64,000 nucleotides of DNA. Origin: Arthrobacter sp. Soil764. GTDB lineage: Bacteria > Actinomycetota > Actinomycetes > Actinomycetales > Micrococcaceae. Where the stretch lies: assembly GCF_001428075.1 (NCBI RefSeq), contig NZ_LMSI01000012.1, positions 316,507 through 380,506 of the forward strand, in the 5' to 3' direction. The notes below the pieces were generated by a model, which was not told the origin of the DNA, made no database searches, and was given only the letters and a program-made list of their open reading frames with translations. The translations under genes were made by a program, and so were the position numbers. Shown here piece after piece: positions 50,449 through 58,843 of the stretch (its first letter is position 1; every line of letters begins with the position of its first letter).

Positions 50449-51359
50449 GCACCCTCACCCCCGCCGCACCCCGCAACACCGTCCAGGCCCCAGCCGGGAA
50501 CACCGGTTCACGCCGCCGCGGCAAGACCCGCATGGACCCCACCCGCAACAGCACCGCCGCCGGAATCGCCGCGTGGCTCCTGGCCCTGCTGTTCGCGTCC
50601 CCGGTGGTGTGGATGATCCTGACCTCCTTCCACTCGGAGACGGATGCGGCCACCAACCCGCCGTCGGTCGCCGCCACCCTGACCCTGGACGCGTACCGGG
50701 AGTTCTTCGGCGAAACCTCCGGCGTCAGCCCGTGGCCTTCCCTGATCAACTCCGCCACGGCCTCCATCCTGTCCACCGTGCTGGTCCTGGTCCTGGCCAT
50801 TCCGGCGGCCTACGCACTGTCCATCCGGCCGGTGAAGAAGTGGACAGATGTGATGTTCTTCTTCCTGTCCACCAAGATGATGCCCGTGGTGGCCGCGATC
50901 CTGCCGCTCTACCTGTTCGCCCGCACCGTCGGGGCGCTGGACAACATCTGGTTCCTGATCCTGATGTACACGTCCATGAACCTGCCCATCGCGGTGTGGA
51001 TGATGCGCTCCTTCCTGGCCGAGGTGCCCGAGGAAATGCTGGAGGCCGCCCAGATCGACGGCGCCAACCTGCTGCTCATCCTGCGCAAGGTCATCGCCCC
51101 TGTAGCCATGCCTGGCATCGCCGCCACCGCCCTGATCTGCTTCATCTTCAGCTGGAACGAACTGCTCCTGGCCCGTGTCCTCACCGGCGTGGTGGCCGGC
51201 ACCGCACCGGTGTTCCTCACCGGCTTCGTCTCCGGCCAGGGCCTCTTCCTCGCCAAAGTCTGCGCGGCCGCCGTCGTTATTTCCCTGCCGGTGCTGTTCG
51301 CCGGGTTCGCTGCCCAGGACAAGCTGGTCCAGGGCCTGTCGCTCGGCGCCGTCAAGTAG
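50445..51359 (+). CDS. ABC polyol transporter permease 2
   Basis: 304 residues, six helices (MalG/SmoG type): MILTSFHSETDAATNPPSVA after the first helix, PAAYALSIRPVKKWTDVMFF, and EAAQIDGANLLLILRKVIAP as the EAA loop. ATGA overlap with permease 1. No ATP-binding subunit follows; a shared MsiK-type ATPase elsewhere is presumed. Confidence 0.92.
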   Translation: MSTLTPAAPRNTVQAPAGNTGSRRRGKTRMDPTRNSTAAGIAAWLLALLFASPVVWMILTSFHSETDAATNPPSVAATLTLDAYREFFGETSGVSPWPSLINSATASILSTVLVLVLAIPAAYALSIRPVKKWTDVMFFFLSTKMMPVVAAILPLYLFARTVGALDNIWFLILMYTSMNLPIAVWMMRSFLAEVPEEMLEAAQIDGANLLLILRKVIAPVAMPGIAATALICFIFSWNELLLARVLTGVVAGTAPVFLTGFVSGQGLFLAKVCAAAVVISLPVLFAGFAAQDKLVQGLSLGAVK

Positions 51360-51389
51360 CCCCTTCAACCTTTGCAAAGGAACATCCCG

Positions 51390-52445
51390 ATGACCACCAC
51401 CGCCCAGTCCCCCATCGCCACCGCCGGCCTGCCGGCCACAATGCGCGCCGCCATCCTCAAGAGCCAGGGCGACATGGCCCTGGAAACACTGCCCGTCCCG
51501 CAGCTCGACCCCGACCAGGTCCTGGTGCAGGTGGCCGCCGTCGGCGTCTGCGGCAGCGACGTCCACTACTACGAGCACGGCCGGATCGGCCCCTACGTGG
51601 TGGACCACCCGCTGATCCTGGGCCACGAACTCTCCGGCCGGATCGCTGCCGTCGGAAGCGCAGTGGACCCGGCCCGCATCGGCAGCCGCGTGGCGGTTGA
51701 ACCACAGCGGCCCTGCCGTAAATGCACCCAGTGCAAGGCGGGCCGTTACAACCTCTGCCCTGACATCGAGTTCTACGCCACGCCACCGGTGGACGGCGCC
51801 TTCGCCGAATACGTCACCATCCAGTCCGACTTCGCGTACGACATTCCGGACAGCGTCAGCGATGAAGCCGCAGCCCTCATCGAGCCACTCTCCGTGGGCC
51901 TGTGGGCCTGCGAGCGCGCCGGCATCCGGCCCGGCAGCAGGGTCCTGATCGCCGGCGCCGGACCGATCGGGATCATCGCCGCCCAGGCCGCGCGGGCATT
52001 CGGCGCCACCGAAATCTACATCAGCGACATCGCCGAGGACCGGCTCGCGTTCGCCCTCCAGCATGGGGCCACACACGCGCTGAACGCCCGGACGGACATC
52101 GTGGAGGGGCTCGACGTCGACGCGTTCATTGACGCTTCCGGTGCACCGCAGGCGGTCCGTTCCGGGATTAAGGCCGTGGCCCCGGCGGGCCGCGTCATCC
52201 TGGTGGGACTGGGCGCTGACGACGTTGAACTCCCTGTCAGCTACATCCAGAACCGTGAGATCTGGCTCTCCGGCGTCTTCCGCTACACCAATACCTGGCC
52301 GCTGGCCATCCAGCTCATCGCCGACGGCAAGGTGGACCTGGACATCCTGGTCACCGGAAAATTCCCCCTGTCCGAATCCGAAGAAGCCCTCAAAGCAGGC
52401 AAGCAGCCCGGCCAGCTCAAGGCTGTGGTCTACCCAGGCCGCTGA
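51390..52445 (+). CDS. Zinc-dependent polyol dehydrogenase (sorbitol/xylitol type)
   Basis: 351 residues, medium-chain dehydrogenase. GVCGSDVHYYEHG contains the catalytic zinc Cys, GHELSGRI the His-Glu; the structural zinc cysteines are in CRKCTQCKAGRYNLC; the NAD motif is VLIAGAGPIGIIAAQAARAF followed by SDI (NAD-preferring). This pattern is that of sorbitol/xylitol dehydrogenases, oxidising a polyol to a ketose such as fructose or xylulose. ATG 51390 is used (AAAGGAACATCCCG before it). Confidence 0.9.
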   Translation: MTTTAQSPIATAGLPATMRAAILKSQGDMALETLPVPQLDPDQVLVQVAAVGVCGSDVHYYEHGRIGPYVVDHPLILGHELSGRIAAVGSAVDPARIGSRVAVEPQRPCRKCTQCKAGRYNLCPDIEFYATPPVDGAFAEYVTIQSDFAYDIPDSVSDEAAALIEPLSVGLWACERAGIRPGSRVLIAGAGPIGIIAAQAARAFGATEIYISDIAEDRLAFALQHGATHALNARTDIVEGLDVDAFIDASGAPQAVRSGIKAVAPAGRVILVGLGADDVELPVSYIQNREIWLSGVFRYTNTWPLAIQLIADGKVDLDILVTGKFPLSESEEALKAGKQPGQLKAVVYPGR

Positions 52446-52488
52446 CCACGGCACCACATCCCAGCAAGAACCCTGCAAGGAAGCAGCC

Positions 52489-53475
52489 ATGCCAACACGC
52501 CACATCACACCGGATTACGACGGCGGTCCCCTGATCACCGTGATCGGCGAGTCCCTCATGGACATCATCGATGACCCGCGCCGGGGAACCTGCAGCCGGC
52601 AGGCCCATCCCGGCGGCAGCCCCCTCAACGTGGCAGTGGGAACTGCCCGGCTGGGCCTTCCTACAAGCCTGGTGACGCACTACGGCGACGACGCATACGG
52701 GCTGATGATCGAAAAGCACCTGCAGTCCAACGGCGTTGTCCCGGTCAGGGGCGGCGATGCGTCCACATCCACGGCGACGGCAACGCTGGGCCGGGACGGT
52801 GCCGCAACGTACGCGTTTGATATCACCTGGGACCTTAACGGTGCGGCGCTTCCAGCCCTTGCCGCGGTGGAAGCGTCCATCCACGTGCACACCGGGTCCA
52901 TCGCGGCAATCCTGTCCCCCGGTGACGCGGCAGTCCGGAGCCTGATCGATGCAGCCCGGTCGCACGCCACTGTCAGCTTCGATCCCAACTGCAGGCCCGG
53001 CATCAGTCCCGATGTTGCCGCGGCCCGCGACCGGGTTGAGGCTTTTGTCGCCGCCAGTGACATCGTCAAGGCAAGCGACGAAGACCTGTCACGGCTCTAC
53101 CCGGACAGGACCCCGGAGGAGTCACTGGCCGCCTGGCTGGAGCTCGGCCCGGCAGTGGTGGCCCTGACCCGAGGCGCGCATGGGCCCGTCCTCCTGAACC
53201 GGCAGGGCCGAGTGGAACTGCCGGGCGAGACCGTCAATGTGGCGGATACCGTCGGGGCGGGGGACTCCTTCATGGCCGCCCTCATCTCCGGCCTGTCACA
53301 GTCGGACCTCCTGGGGGCAGCCGCCAGGCCACGTCTGGTGGCACTCACCTCAGCTGACCTGCGCTCCCTGGCCGGCTACGCGAACAGGGCTGCCGCCATC
53401 ACCTGCTCCCGCCCGGGCGCCAACCCACCCGGGATGGTGGAGTTGGGCGCACTGGCACCTCCCCTTCCCGTCTGA
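52489..53475 (+). CDS. PfkB-family carbohydrate kinase (fructokinase-like)
   Basis: 328 residues: VIGESLMDIIDDP at the start, HPGGSPLNVAVGTARLG (substrate motif), and NVADTVGAGDSFMAALISGL with the catalytic Asp near the end. It phosphorylates the ketose made by the dehydrogenase, probably fructose. Last gene of the polyol operon; the stop is 52 bases before the SRPBCC gene. Confidence 0.88.
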   Translation: MPTRHITPDYDGGPLITVIGESLMDIIDDPRRGTCSRQAHPGGSPLNVAVGTARLGLPTSLVTHYGDDAYGLMIEKHLQSNGVVPVRGGDASTSTATATLGRDGAATYAFDITWDLNGAALPALAAVEASIHVHTGSIAAILSPGDAAVRSLIDAARSHATVSFDPNCRPGISPDVAAARDRVEAFVAASDIVKASDEDLSRLYPDRTPEESLAAWLELGPAVVALTRGAHGPVLLNRQGRVELPGETVNVADTVGAGDSFMAALISGLSQSDLLGAAARPRLVALTSADLRSLAGYANRAAAITCSRPGANPPGMVELGALAPPLPV

Positions 53476-53526
53476 CCGCCCGCTGCCCCGCTTTCCGCGA
53501 GCGGGGGCGGGTGGCAGAGTGGGACG

Positions 53527-53979
53527 ATGAGTGAGCAACCCGCCTCCCTGGTCCTGAACCTTGAGTGCACGGTGGCCTCCCCGCCGGAGGCAACATTCCG
53601 GCTGCTGACCGACCCGGCCCCGCTTGCCGCCTGGTGGGGCCCGCACGGCTTCAGCATCCCGGAAGTGGACGTCAACCTGGTGGTGGGCGGCCGCTACCGG
53701 TTCCGCATGGCCCCGCCGGAGGGCGAGCCGTTCCACCTTTCCGGGGAGTTCCTGGAGATCGACCCGCCGTGGCGGCTGGTCTACACCTTCGCCTGGGAGG
53801 AACCGGCGCCGGACGACCGGGAAACCGTGGTGGACCTGTCCCTGACCAGCACCGCAACCGGAACCCGGGTGGCGCTCTCGCAGGGACCGTTCCTGACGGA
53901 GGAGCGGCTGGCCCTGCACCGGGACGGGTGGAGCGACTCGTTCGAGAAGCTGGTTCTCGCGGCCCGGAGCGAAGGTTAG
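53527..53979 (+). CDS. SRPBCC/AHSA1-domain protein
   Basis: 150 residues: LECTVASPPEATFRLLTDPA, AWWGPHGFSIPEVDVNLVVG, GRYRFRMAPPEG and WSDSFEKLVLAA give the AHSA1-type START-like fold, a hydrophobic-pocket domain. CAGAGT six bases before the ATG suggests a leaderless mRNA. Function unknown; not part of the polyol operon by spacing. Confidence 0.85.
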   Translation: MSEQPASLVLNLECTVASPPEATFRLLTDPAPLAAWWGPHGFSIPEVDVNLVVGGRYRFRMAPPEGEPFHLSGEFLEIDPPWRLVYTFAWEEPAPDDRETVVDLSLTSTATGTRVALSQGPFLTEERLALHRDGWSDSFEKLVLAARSEG

Positions 53980-53985
53980 GGACCC

Positions 53986-54184
53986 ACCCGCGTCACGCAG
54001 GGCACACTTTGAACCCACCCGAGGGGACGAAACCCCGGAAACCCGGGGCCCGCCGTCGTCCGTTGCCGTGAAAACATGCCCTGCGTGACGCCGGGCGCGC
54101 AGAGTGGCCCAGTTTTCACAGCGAAACCTCGAAAATCCGTGGCTCCCGCCGCCGTTTGTCCCCGAAAACTGGGCCAGTGTGAAC
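53986..54184. repeat. 200-bp double-hairpin intergenic repeat, copy B
   Basis: Second copy of the element at 44943. Here the first inverted repeat is perfect over 15 bp (GCGTCACGCAGGGCA 53990-54004 and TGCCCTGCGTGACGC 54077-54091) and the second over 13 bp (TGGCCCAGTTTTC 54105-54117 and GAAAACTGGGCCA 54164-54176). It begins seven bases after the SRPBCC stop. No open frame, no obvious target duplication. Confidence 0.8.
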
Positions 54185-54302
54185 ATGTAAACCCCTCACT
54201 CCGCCGCAGATCGCAATTGGGCGGGCCGGCGGCAAGCAACCCAGCGGTGCGGTAACTTGACCAGTATTCACAGCAGCTTTCGAATCCCGGGGCAGGTACG
54301 GC

Positions 54303-55979
54303 ATGGACGCGGACGTCATCATCATCGGCGGCGGGCTGGCCGGGCTGGCGGCCAGCAATGAACTGGTGCGTGCCGGCAAGCGCGTGGCCATCGTGGAGCA
54401 GGAGAACGCGGCGAACCTGGGCGGGCAGGCCTTCTGGTCCCTGGGCGGGCTCTTCCTGGTGGACACCCCCATGCAGCGGCGCCTGGGCGTGAAGGATTCC
54501 TTCGAGCTGGCATGGCAGGACTGGCAGGGTTCCGCGCAGTGGGACCGGCTGTCCGGGCCGCTCCCCGAGGACGAGTGGGCGCAGCAGTGGGGCCGCGCCT
54601 ACGTGGAGTTTGCCGCCGGTGAGAAGCGCGCGTGGCTGCGGGAACAGGGCATCCGGTTCACGCCGCTGGTGGGCTGGGCCGAGCGCGGCGACGGCCGGGC
54701 CGGCGGCCACGGCAACTCGGTGCCCCGCTTCCACGTCCCGTGGGGCACCGGCACCGGGGTCTCGGAACCGTTCGCGGACAAGGCCAGGGAGGCGGCTTCG
54801 GCGGGCAGCGTCCGGTTTTTCTTCCGACACCGGGTGGACGGTTTAACGTACGACGGCGGCACGGTCACCGGAGTGCGCGGCGTGGTGCTCGCTCCTGATG
54901 ATTCCCCGCGGGGCGTGTCCTCCAACCGGAAAGTGGTGGGCGGCTTCGAGCTGCAGGCGCAGGCCGTGGTGGTCGCGTCGGGCGGGATCGGCGGCAACCA
55001 TGAGCAGGTGCGGCGCTGGTGGCCCGCCCGGCTGGGGACGCCACCGCGGAAAATGGTCACCGGGGTGCCGCAGCATGTGGACGGCCGGATGCTGGACATC
55101 GCCGACGACTCGGGGGTGCGGCTGGTGAACCGCGACCGCATGTGGCACTACACCGAGGGCATCCAGAACTGGAACCCCATCTGGCCGGACCATGCCATCC
55201 GGATCCTGCCCGGACCATCGTCGATGTGGTTCGACGCCCTGGGCCGCAGGCTCCCCGCCCCCGGCCTGCCGGGCTACGACACCCTGGGCACCCTCCGCCT
55301 CCTCCGGACCACCCCGGAGCTGCAGCAGTACAGCCATTCCTGGTTCATCCTCAACCAGCGCATCATCGAAAAGGAATTCGCCCTCTCCGGTTCGGAGCAG
55401 AACCCGGACATCACCAACCGCGACCTCAAGCTGCTGCTGCTGACCCGGCTGGGCCGCGGTGCAAGCGCCCCCATCGAAGCATTCAAGGAGCACGGCGTGG
55501 ACTTCGTGGTGGCGGACAACCTGGCGGACCTGGTCGGCGGCATGAACGGGCTGACCGACGAACCGCTGCTGGACCCTGCGCTGCTTCGGCGGCAGATCGA
55601 GGAGCGCGACGCCGAGATCCGGAACCCTTACTCCAAGGACAGCCAGGTCACCGGCATCCGCAACAGCCGCCGCTACCTGGGCGACCGGCTCTTCCGGACC
55701 GTCAAACCGCACCGGATCCTGGACCCCGCCGCCGGCCCGCTCATCGGCGTCCGGCTGCACACGGTCACGCGGAAAACGCTGGGCGGGATCCAGACAAACC
55801 TTGACGGCCAGGCCCTGGGTCATGACGGCTCCCCTATTCCCGGCCTGTACGCCGCCGGTGAAGCTGCCGGATTCGGTGGCGGCGGCGCCCATGGCTACAA
55901 CGCACTGGAAGGGACGTTCCTGGGCGGCTGCATGTTCACCGGCCTGGCCGTGGGCCGGGCCCTGGCGCAAGCGCTGTAA
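54303..55979 (+). CDS. FAD-dependent dehydrogenase (fumarate reductase/ketosteroid dehydrogenase-like flavoprotein)
   Basis: 558 residues. N-terminal dinucleotide motif VIIIGGGLAGLAASNELVRA, then AIVEQENAANLGGQAFWSLG; mid-protein VVASGGIGGNHEQVRRWWP; the C-terminal FAD segment GLYAAGEAAGFGGGGAHGYN and LEGTFLGGCMFTGLAVGRAL. This is the flavoprotein dehydrogenase group loosely related to fumarate reductase and 3-ketosteroid dehydrogenase. Substrate unknown. Convergent with the DUF1254 gene, with only four bases between the stops. Confidence 0.87.
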   Translation: MDADVIIIGGGLAGLAASNELVRAGKRVAIVEQENAANLGGQAFWSLGGLFLVDTPMQRRLGVKDSFELAWQDWQGSAQWDRLSGPLPEDEWAQQWGRAYVEFAAGEKRAWLREQGIRFTPLVGWAERGDGRAGGHGNSVPRFHVPWGTGTGVSEPFADKAREAASAGSVRFFFRHRVDGLTYDGGTVTGVRGVVLAPDDSPRGVSSNRKVVGGFELQAQAVVVASGGIGGNHEQVRRWWPARLGTPPRKMVTGVPQHVDGRMLDIADDSGVRLVNRDRMWHYTEGIQNWNPIWPDHAIRILPGPSSMWFDALGRRLPAPGLPGYDTLGTLRLLRTTPELQQYSHSWFILNQRIIEKEFALSGSEQNPDITNRDLKLLLLTRLGRGASAPIEAFKEHGVDFVVADNLADLVGGMNGLTDEPLLDPALLRRQIEERDAEIRNPYSKDSQVTGIRNSRRYLGDRLFRTVKPHRILDPAAGPLIGVRLHTVTRKTLGGIQTNLDGQALGHDGSPIPGLYAAGEAAGFGGGGAHGYNALEGTFLGGCMFTGLAVGRALAQAL

Positions 55980-55983
55980 AGAC

Positions 55984-56556
55984 TTAGGGCACCGGAGCCA
56001 GGCGCATCTGGGCGGCGAGTTCGTGTGCTCTGGACAGGTCGCCGCCGTTGTAGACCAGTACCCGGCCTATCAGGAGCACCGAACGGTTGGGCGACGGAAT
56101 GTGCTTCATCCCCTCCGGCACTTCACCGGTCCAGCGCGGCCCGGTGACGAGGAAGACCCCGGCCCCGGTGCCGGTGGTGCGTTTGCCTACATAGGCGAAA
56201 TTGGTGTTGTTCCGGGGGTTGGTGAACTGCAGGCTGTAGTAGCGGCCTGCCATGTCCGGCACATGCAGGACCAGCGGACCTTTCGAAAGATCCAGCCAGC
56301 CGAGGGTCAGGAGGGTGTCGCGGTTGACGCCGGCCGAGGCCAGTTTCGAGGCACCCCTGGGCACATGAAGGGGGTCTGCGAAGAGCGCCTCCGACTGGGT
56401 GTAGAGGGTGTTGACGGGAATGGGACCGTCCCCAAAGCCTTTGACGAGGATCGCCCGCTTGAACACGGACAGCAGCATGCGCGGCCAAAAGTAGATGGCC
56501 GCGAACCAGGTCACGACCATGACCGCCCCGAAGATCAGGAGATGCTCGAGCCTCAC
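55984..56556 (-). CDS. DUF1254-domain protein, second half of a split pair
   Basis: 190 residues from GTG 56556. One N-terminal helix (LLIFGAVMVVTWFAAIYFWP) and then PINTLYTQSEALFADPLHV, LLTLGWLDLSKGPLVLHVPD, YYSLQFTNPRNNTNFAYVGK: the DUF1254 pattern. The GTG overlaps the stop of the DUF1214 gene (GTGA). In many bacteria the two domains are one protein; here they are separate, membrane-tethered chains. Confidence 0.8.
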   Translation of the reverse strand: MRLEHLLIFGAVMVVTWFAAIYFWPRMLLSVFKRAILVKGFGDGPIPVNTLYTQSEALFADPLHVPRGASKLASAGVNRDTLLTLGWLDLSKGPLVLHVPDMAGRYYSLQFTNPRNNTNFAYVGKRTTGTGAGVFLVTGPRWTGEVPEGMKHIPSPNRSVLLIGRVLVYNGGDLSRAHELAAQMRLAPVP

Positions 56557-57227
56557 CGCCGCCTGCCTTCTGCCCTGGCCATCGCCGGCACCACGTAGCT
56601 TCCGTCCAGGATCGTGGGGCCGGGCTGGTACACGCGCAGCCAAAGAATGAACTTGCCGGAGGGAGCGGGCAGCCAGTTGGGTTCGTGGCCAGCCGGCGGC
56701 GTTCTTTGGATGTACACGTCGACGGACCCATCCGGGTTGGGGACCAGCCCGGACCGGTCACTGACGCTGTACCGCCGCAGTGGATTCGCCACGAAGCGGT
56801 TCCTGGCGTCCCCCATGGTCAGCGACCAGAAGGCATCATTTGGCGGCAGGCCGCCAGCCGGGAACCGGAGTAGGTAGTCATGCTTGCCGTCCAGCGAAGC
56901 ACCCGAACCGTCCGAGTTGGTCCACCAGTACACCGCCTCCTGCGATGTGTTTACCGGGCCGGGGAACAGCTGTGCGCAGGCAGCCCGCATCAGCATGCCA
57001 TTGCGCGGGTCGCCCAGGCCGGGCATGGTGATCCACCCGTTGATCCTCACCGCTTTGATCCTGCCGTAGATCTGGGCAGTGACGAAAGCCAGGCCAAAGC
57101 CGATAAGGAAGCCCTGAAGCACATCGCTGCGGACCGTCCGGTTCAGCGGGAGGAAAATCATGGCGAGGATGAACGCAACGCAGATGGTGCCGATCAGCAC
57201 CGTGAAGTAGGCGTAGGTCCTGCTCAT
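56553..57227 (-). CDS. DUF1214-domain membrane-anchored protein, first half of a split pair
   Basis: 225 residues from ATG 57227. Two N-terminal helices (YFTVLIGTICVAFILAMIFL; LQGFLIGFGLAFVTAQIYGR) precede the DUF1214 core: LPPNDAFWSLTMGDARNRFV, PLRRYSVSDRSGLVPNPDG, NWLPAPSGKFILWLRVYQPG. It overlaps the DUF1254 gene downstream and lies 3 bases after the GNAT gene. Function unknown. Confidence 0.8.
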   Translation of the reverse strand: MSRTYAYFTVLIGTICVAFILAMIFLPLNRTVRSDVLQGFLIGFGLAFVTAQIYGRIKAVRINGWITMPGLGDPRNGMLMRAACAQLFPGPVNTSQEAVYWWTNSDGSGASLDGKHDYLLRFPAGGLPPNDAFWSLTMGDARNRFVANPLRRYSVSDRSGLVPNPDGSVDVYIQRTPPAGHEPNWLPAPSGKFILWLRVYQPGPTILDGSYVVPAMARAEGRRR

Positions 57228-57229
57228 CG

Positions 57230-57736
57230 TCAGGTTCCGTCCTGTGGCCGCCGGACCAGCCGGAATTCCGGCAGCGACTCCCACTCTGGCGGAAGGGTAT
57301 TGCGTTTGCCGTCTGGCCGGAACCCCTGCTTCAGGTAGAAGGCCAGGGCCCGGGGATTGTTCTCCACCACCCAGAGATAGGCCGGGCCGGAGCCGACGGC
57401 GGCACTCACCAGCGCTGCCCCGAGGCCCGTCCCGTAGGTCCGCCGGAGGGTGTAGATCGAGTAGAGTTCCAGCGCTTCGGGAGCGTCGTCCTCCCTGCCC
57501 GGTCCGGCGTCCGCGTAGCCCACCAGCTGGTTATCGGCGTCCAGGGCGAGGATCCGCGGCTGGTCGGTGGCCAGGAATGCCCGCCGCCGCTCCACCCGTT
57601 CCGGGATGCTGTCCCTCCGGTGGCGGAAGAATTCCGCTGAAAGCAGGTGCGGGTAGCACTCCTCGTGCGCCTGCGTCTGCATGAGCACCACTGCTTCGGC
57701 GTCCTCCGGCGTGGCCTGGCGGAGATGAAAGTCCAT
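57230..57736 (-). CDS. GNAT-family N-acetyltransferase
   Basis: 168 residues: FHLRQATPEDAEAVVLMQTQ, LYSIYTLRRTYGTGLGAALV (acetyl-CoA loop with R/Q-x-x-G-x-G/A variant), PAYLWVVENNPRALAFYLKQ and GFRPDGKRNTLPPEWESLPE are the GNAT elements. Acceptor unknown. TAGGCT six bases before the ATG suggests a leaderless start; the gene heads an operon with the DUF1214/DUF1254 pair. Confidence 0.88.
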   Translation of the reverse strand: MDFHLRQATPEDAEAVVLMQTQAHEECYPHLLSAEFFRHRRDSIPERVERRRAFLATDQPRILALDADNQLVGYADAGPGREDDAPEALELYSIYTLRRTYGTGLGAALVSAAVGSGPAYLWVVENNPRALAFYLKQGFRPDGKRNTLPPEWESLPEFRLVRRPQDGT

Positions 57737-57855
57737 GCCGCCAGCCTAGCCAGTACGCTCCCAAGCCGTGCGCCGCCGTCGTACCTTCCATCATGCCCCC
57801 ATCGGCCGGCAGTACCGCGCACGTAGCCTGCGCTCCCGGGCACTTAAGATGGGGC

Positions 57856-58746
57856 ATGACCTTTGAGGGCGCGCTCCTGACGGCGGTTGGCGCCGGGCTG
57901 ATTCTGCTGATGGTCTCCGACGTCTTCCAGACCCTGCTGTACCCCCACGGCTCGGGTCCGGTGGGCCGGACCATCATGCGCGGGTTCTGGCTGCTGTCCA
58001 GGAAGCTCAGGGGCGGGGCCTCCTCGGTGGCCGCGCCGCTGGCCATGGCGGCAGTCATCGCCGCCTGGGCAGCCCTGGCTGCCGTGGGCTGGGCGCTGCT
58101 TTACCTCCCCCATTTGCCGGGCGGATTCACGTACTCGGCAGATATCCCCCGGCAGGCTGACTTTGCCGAGGCGCTGTACATCTCCCTGGTGGCTCTCTCC
58201 ACGGCGGGATTTGGCGAGATCGTGGCCACGCACCCGCTGCTTCGGCTGGTGATGGCGTTCCAGGCCGTGGCCGGTTTTGGCCTGCTGACCGCCACCGTCT
58301 CGTGGATCCTGCAGACGTACCCCGCGCTGAGCCGCCGGCGGGCGCTCGCCCACCAGTTGAACCTGTTCCGGGAAGCGGCGGGACCGTCCGGCATCGCCTC
58401 GCTTGAAGCCCGGCACGCGGCGGGGCTGCTGGAATCGATGGCGGAAAACGTGGCGTCGGTGAGCATCGATCTTCTGTCCTTCCACGAGACCTATTACTTC
58501 CATGAGGTGGAGCAGAGGGGTTCGCTTCCCGCCACCATCGCCTACGCCCACCAGCTGGCCTCGGACGCGCAGGGCAGCGACAACGCCGAGCTTCGGTTCG
58601 CCGGGCGGATGCTCTACGCAGCACTGGATAACCTGGCCGATGTGCTGCGCGGGAAGTTCGGCCACGTGGGCAGCACCTCCTCCGACGTGTTCGACCACTA
58701 CGAACTCCACCACCGGCACCGGCGGCCCCCGGAACCGCGGCCATAG
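57856..58746 (+). CDS. Two-helix ion channel family protein (potassium channel-like)
   Basis: 296 residues. Hydrophobic segments LLTAVGAGLILLMVSDVFQT, PLAMAAVIAAWAALAAVGWA and a pore helix ALYISLVALSTAGFGEIVAT flank RLVMAFQAVAGFGLLTATVS. The filter-like STAGFGE replaces the canonical TVGYGD, so ion selectivity is uncertain. The C-terminal 150 residues are helical and cytoplasmic, ending in a His/Arg-rich tail. TAAGAT five bases before the ATG suggests a leaderless start. Confidence 0.8.
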   Translation: MTFEGALLTAVGAGLILLMVSDVFQTLLYPHGSGPVGRTIMRGFWLLSRKLRGGASSVAAPLAMAAVIAAWAALAAVGWALLYLPHLPGGFTYSADIPRQADFAEALYISLVALSTAGFGEIVATHPLLRLVMAFQAVAGFGLLTATVSWILQTYPALSRRRALAHQLNLFREAAGPSGIASLEARHAAGLLESMAENVASVSIDLLSFHETYYFHEVEQRGSLPATIAYAHQLASDAQGSDNAELRFAGRMLYAALDNLADVLRGKFGHVGSTSSDVFDHYELHHRHRRPPEPRP

Positions 58747-58782
58747 CCCCGGCTCCGGCCGCGCCCTGCTGTTGAAAAACCC

Positions 58783-58812
58783 GTTGTTGCCCTGAGGGCC
58801 CCGGCGTAGACT
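58783..58812 (+). promoter_or_regulatory. Promoter upstream of the conserved unknown gene
   Basis: TTGTTG (58783-58788), an 18-base spacer and TAGACT (58807-58812), 31 bases before the ATG at 58844. The paralogue at 12811 has a similar TAGTCT at a similar distance. Confidence 0.5.
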
Positions 58813-58843
58813 CGCCCCACCATCCAGGCGGAGGCGGGAACCC

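Noticed and set aside
50508..52508. 666-codon minus-strand open frame across permease 2 and the dehydrogenase
   Set aside because: Asp/Gly/His-rich mirror translation of genuine genes; typical high-GC antisense ORF.
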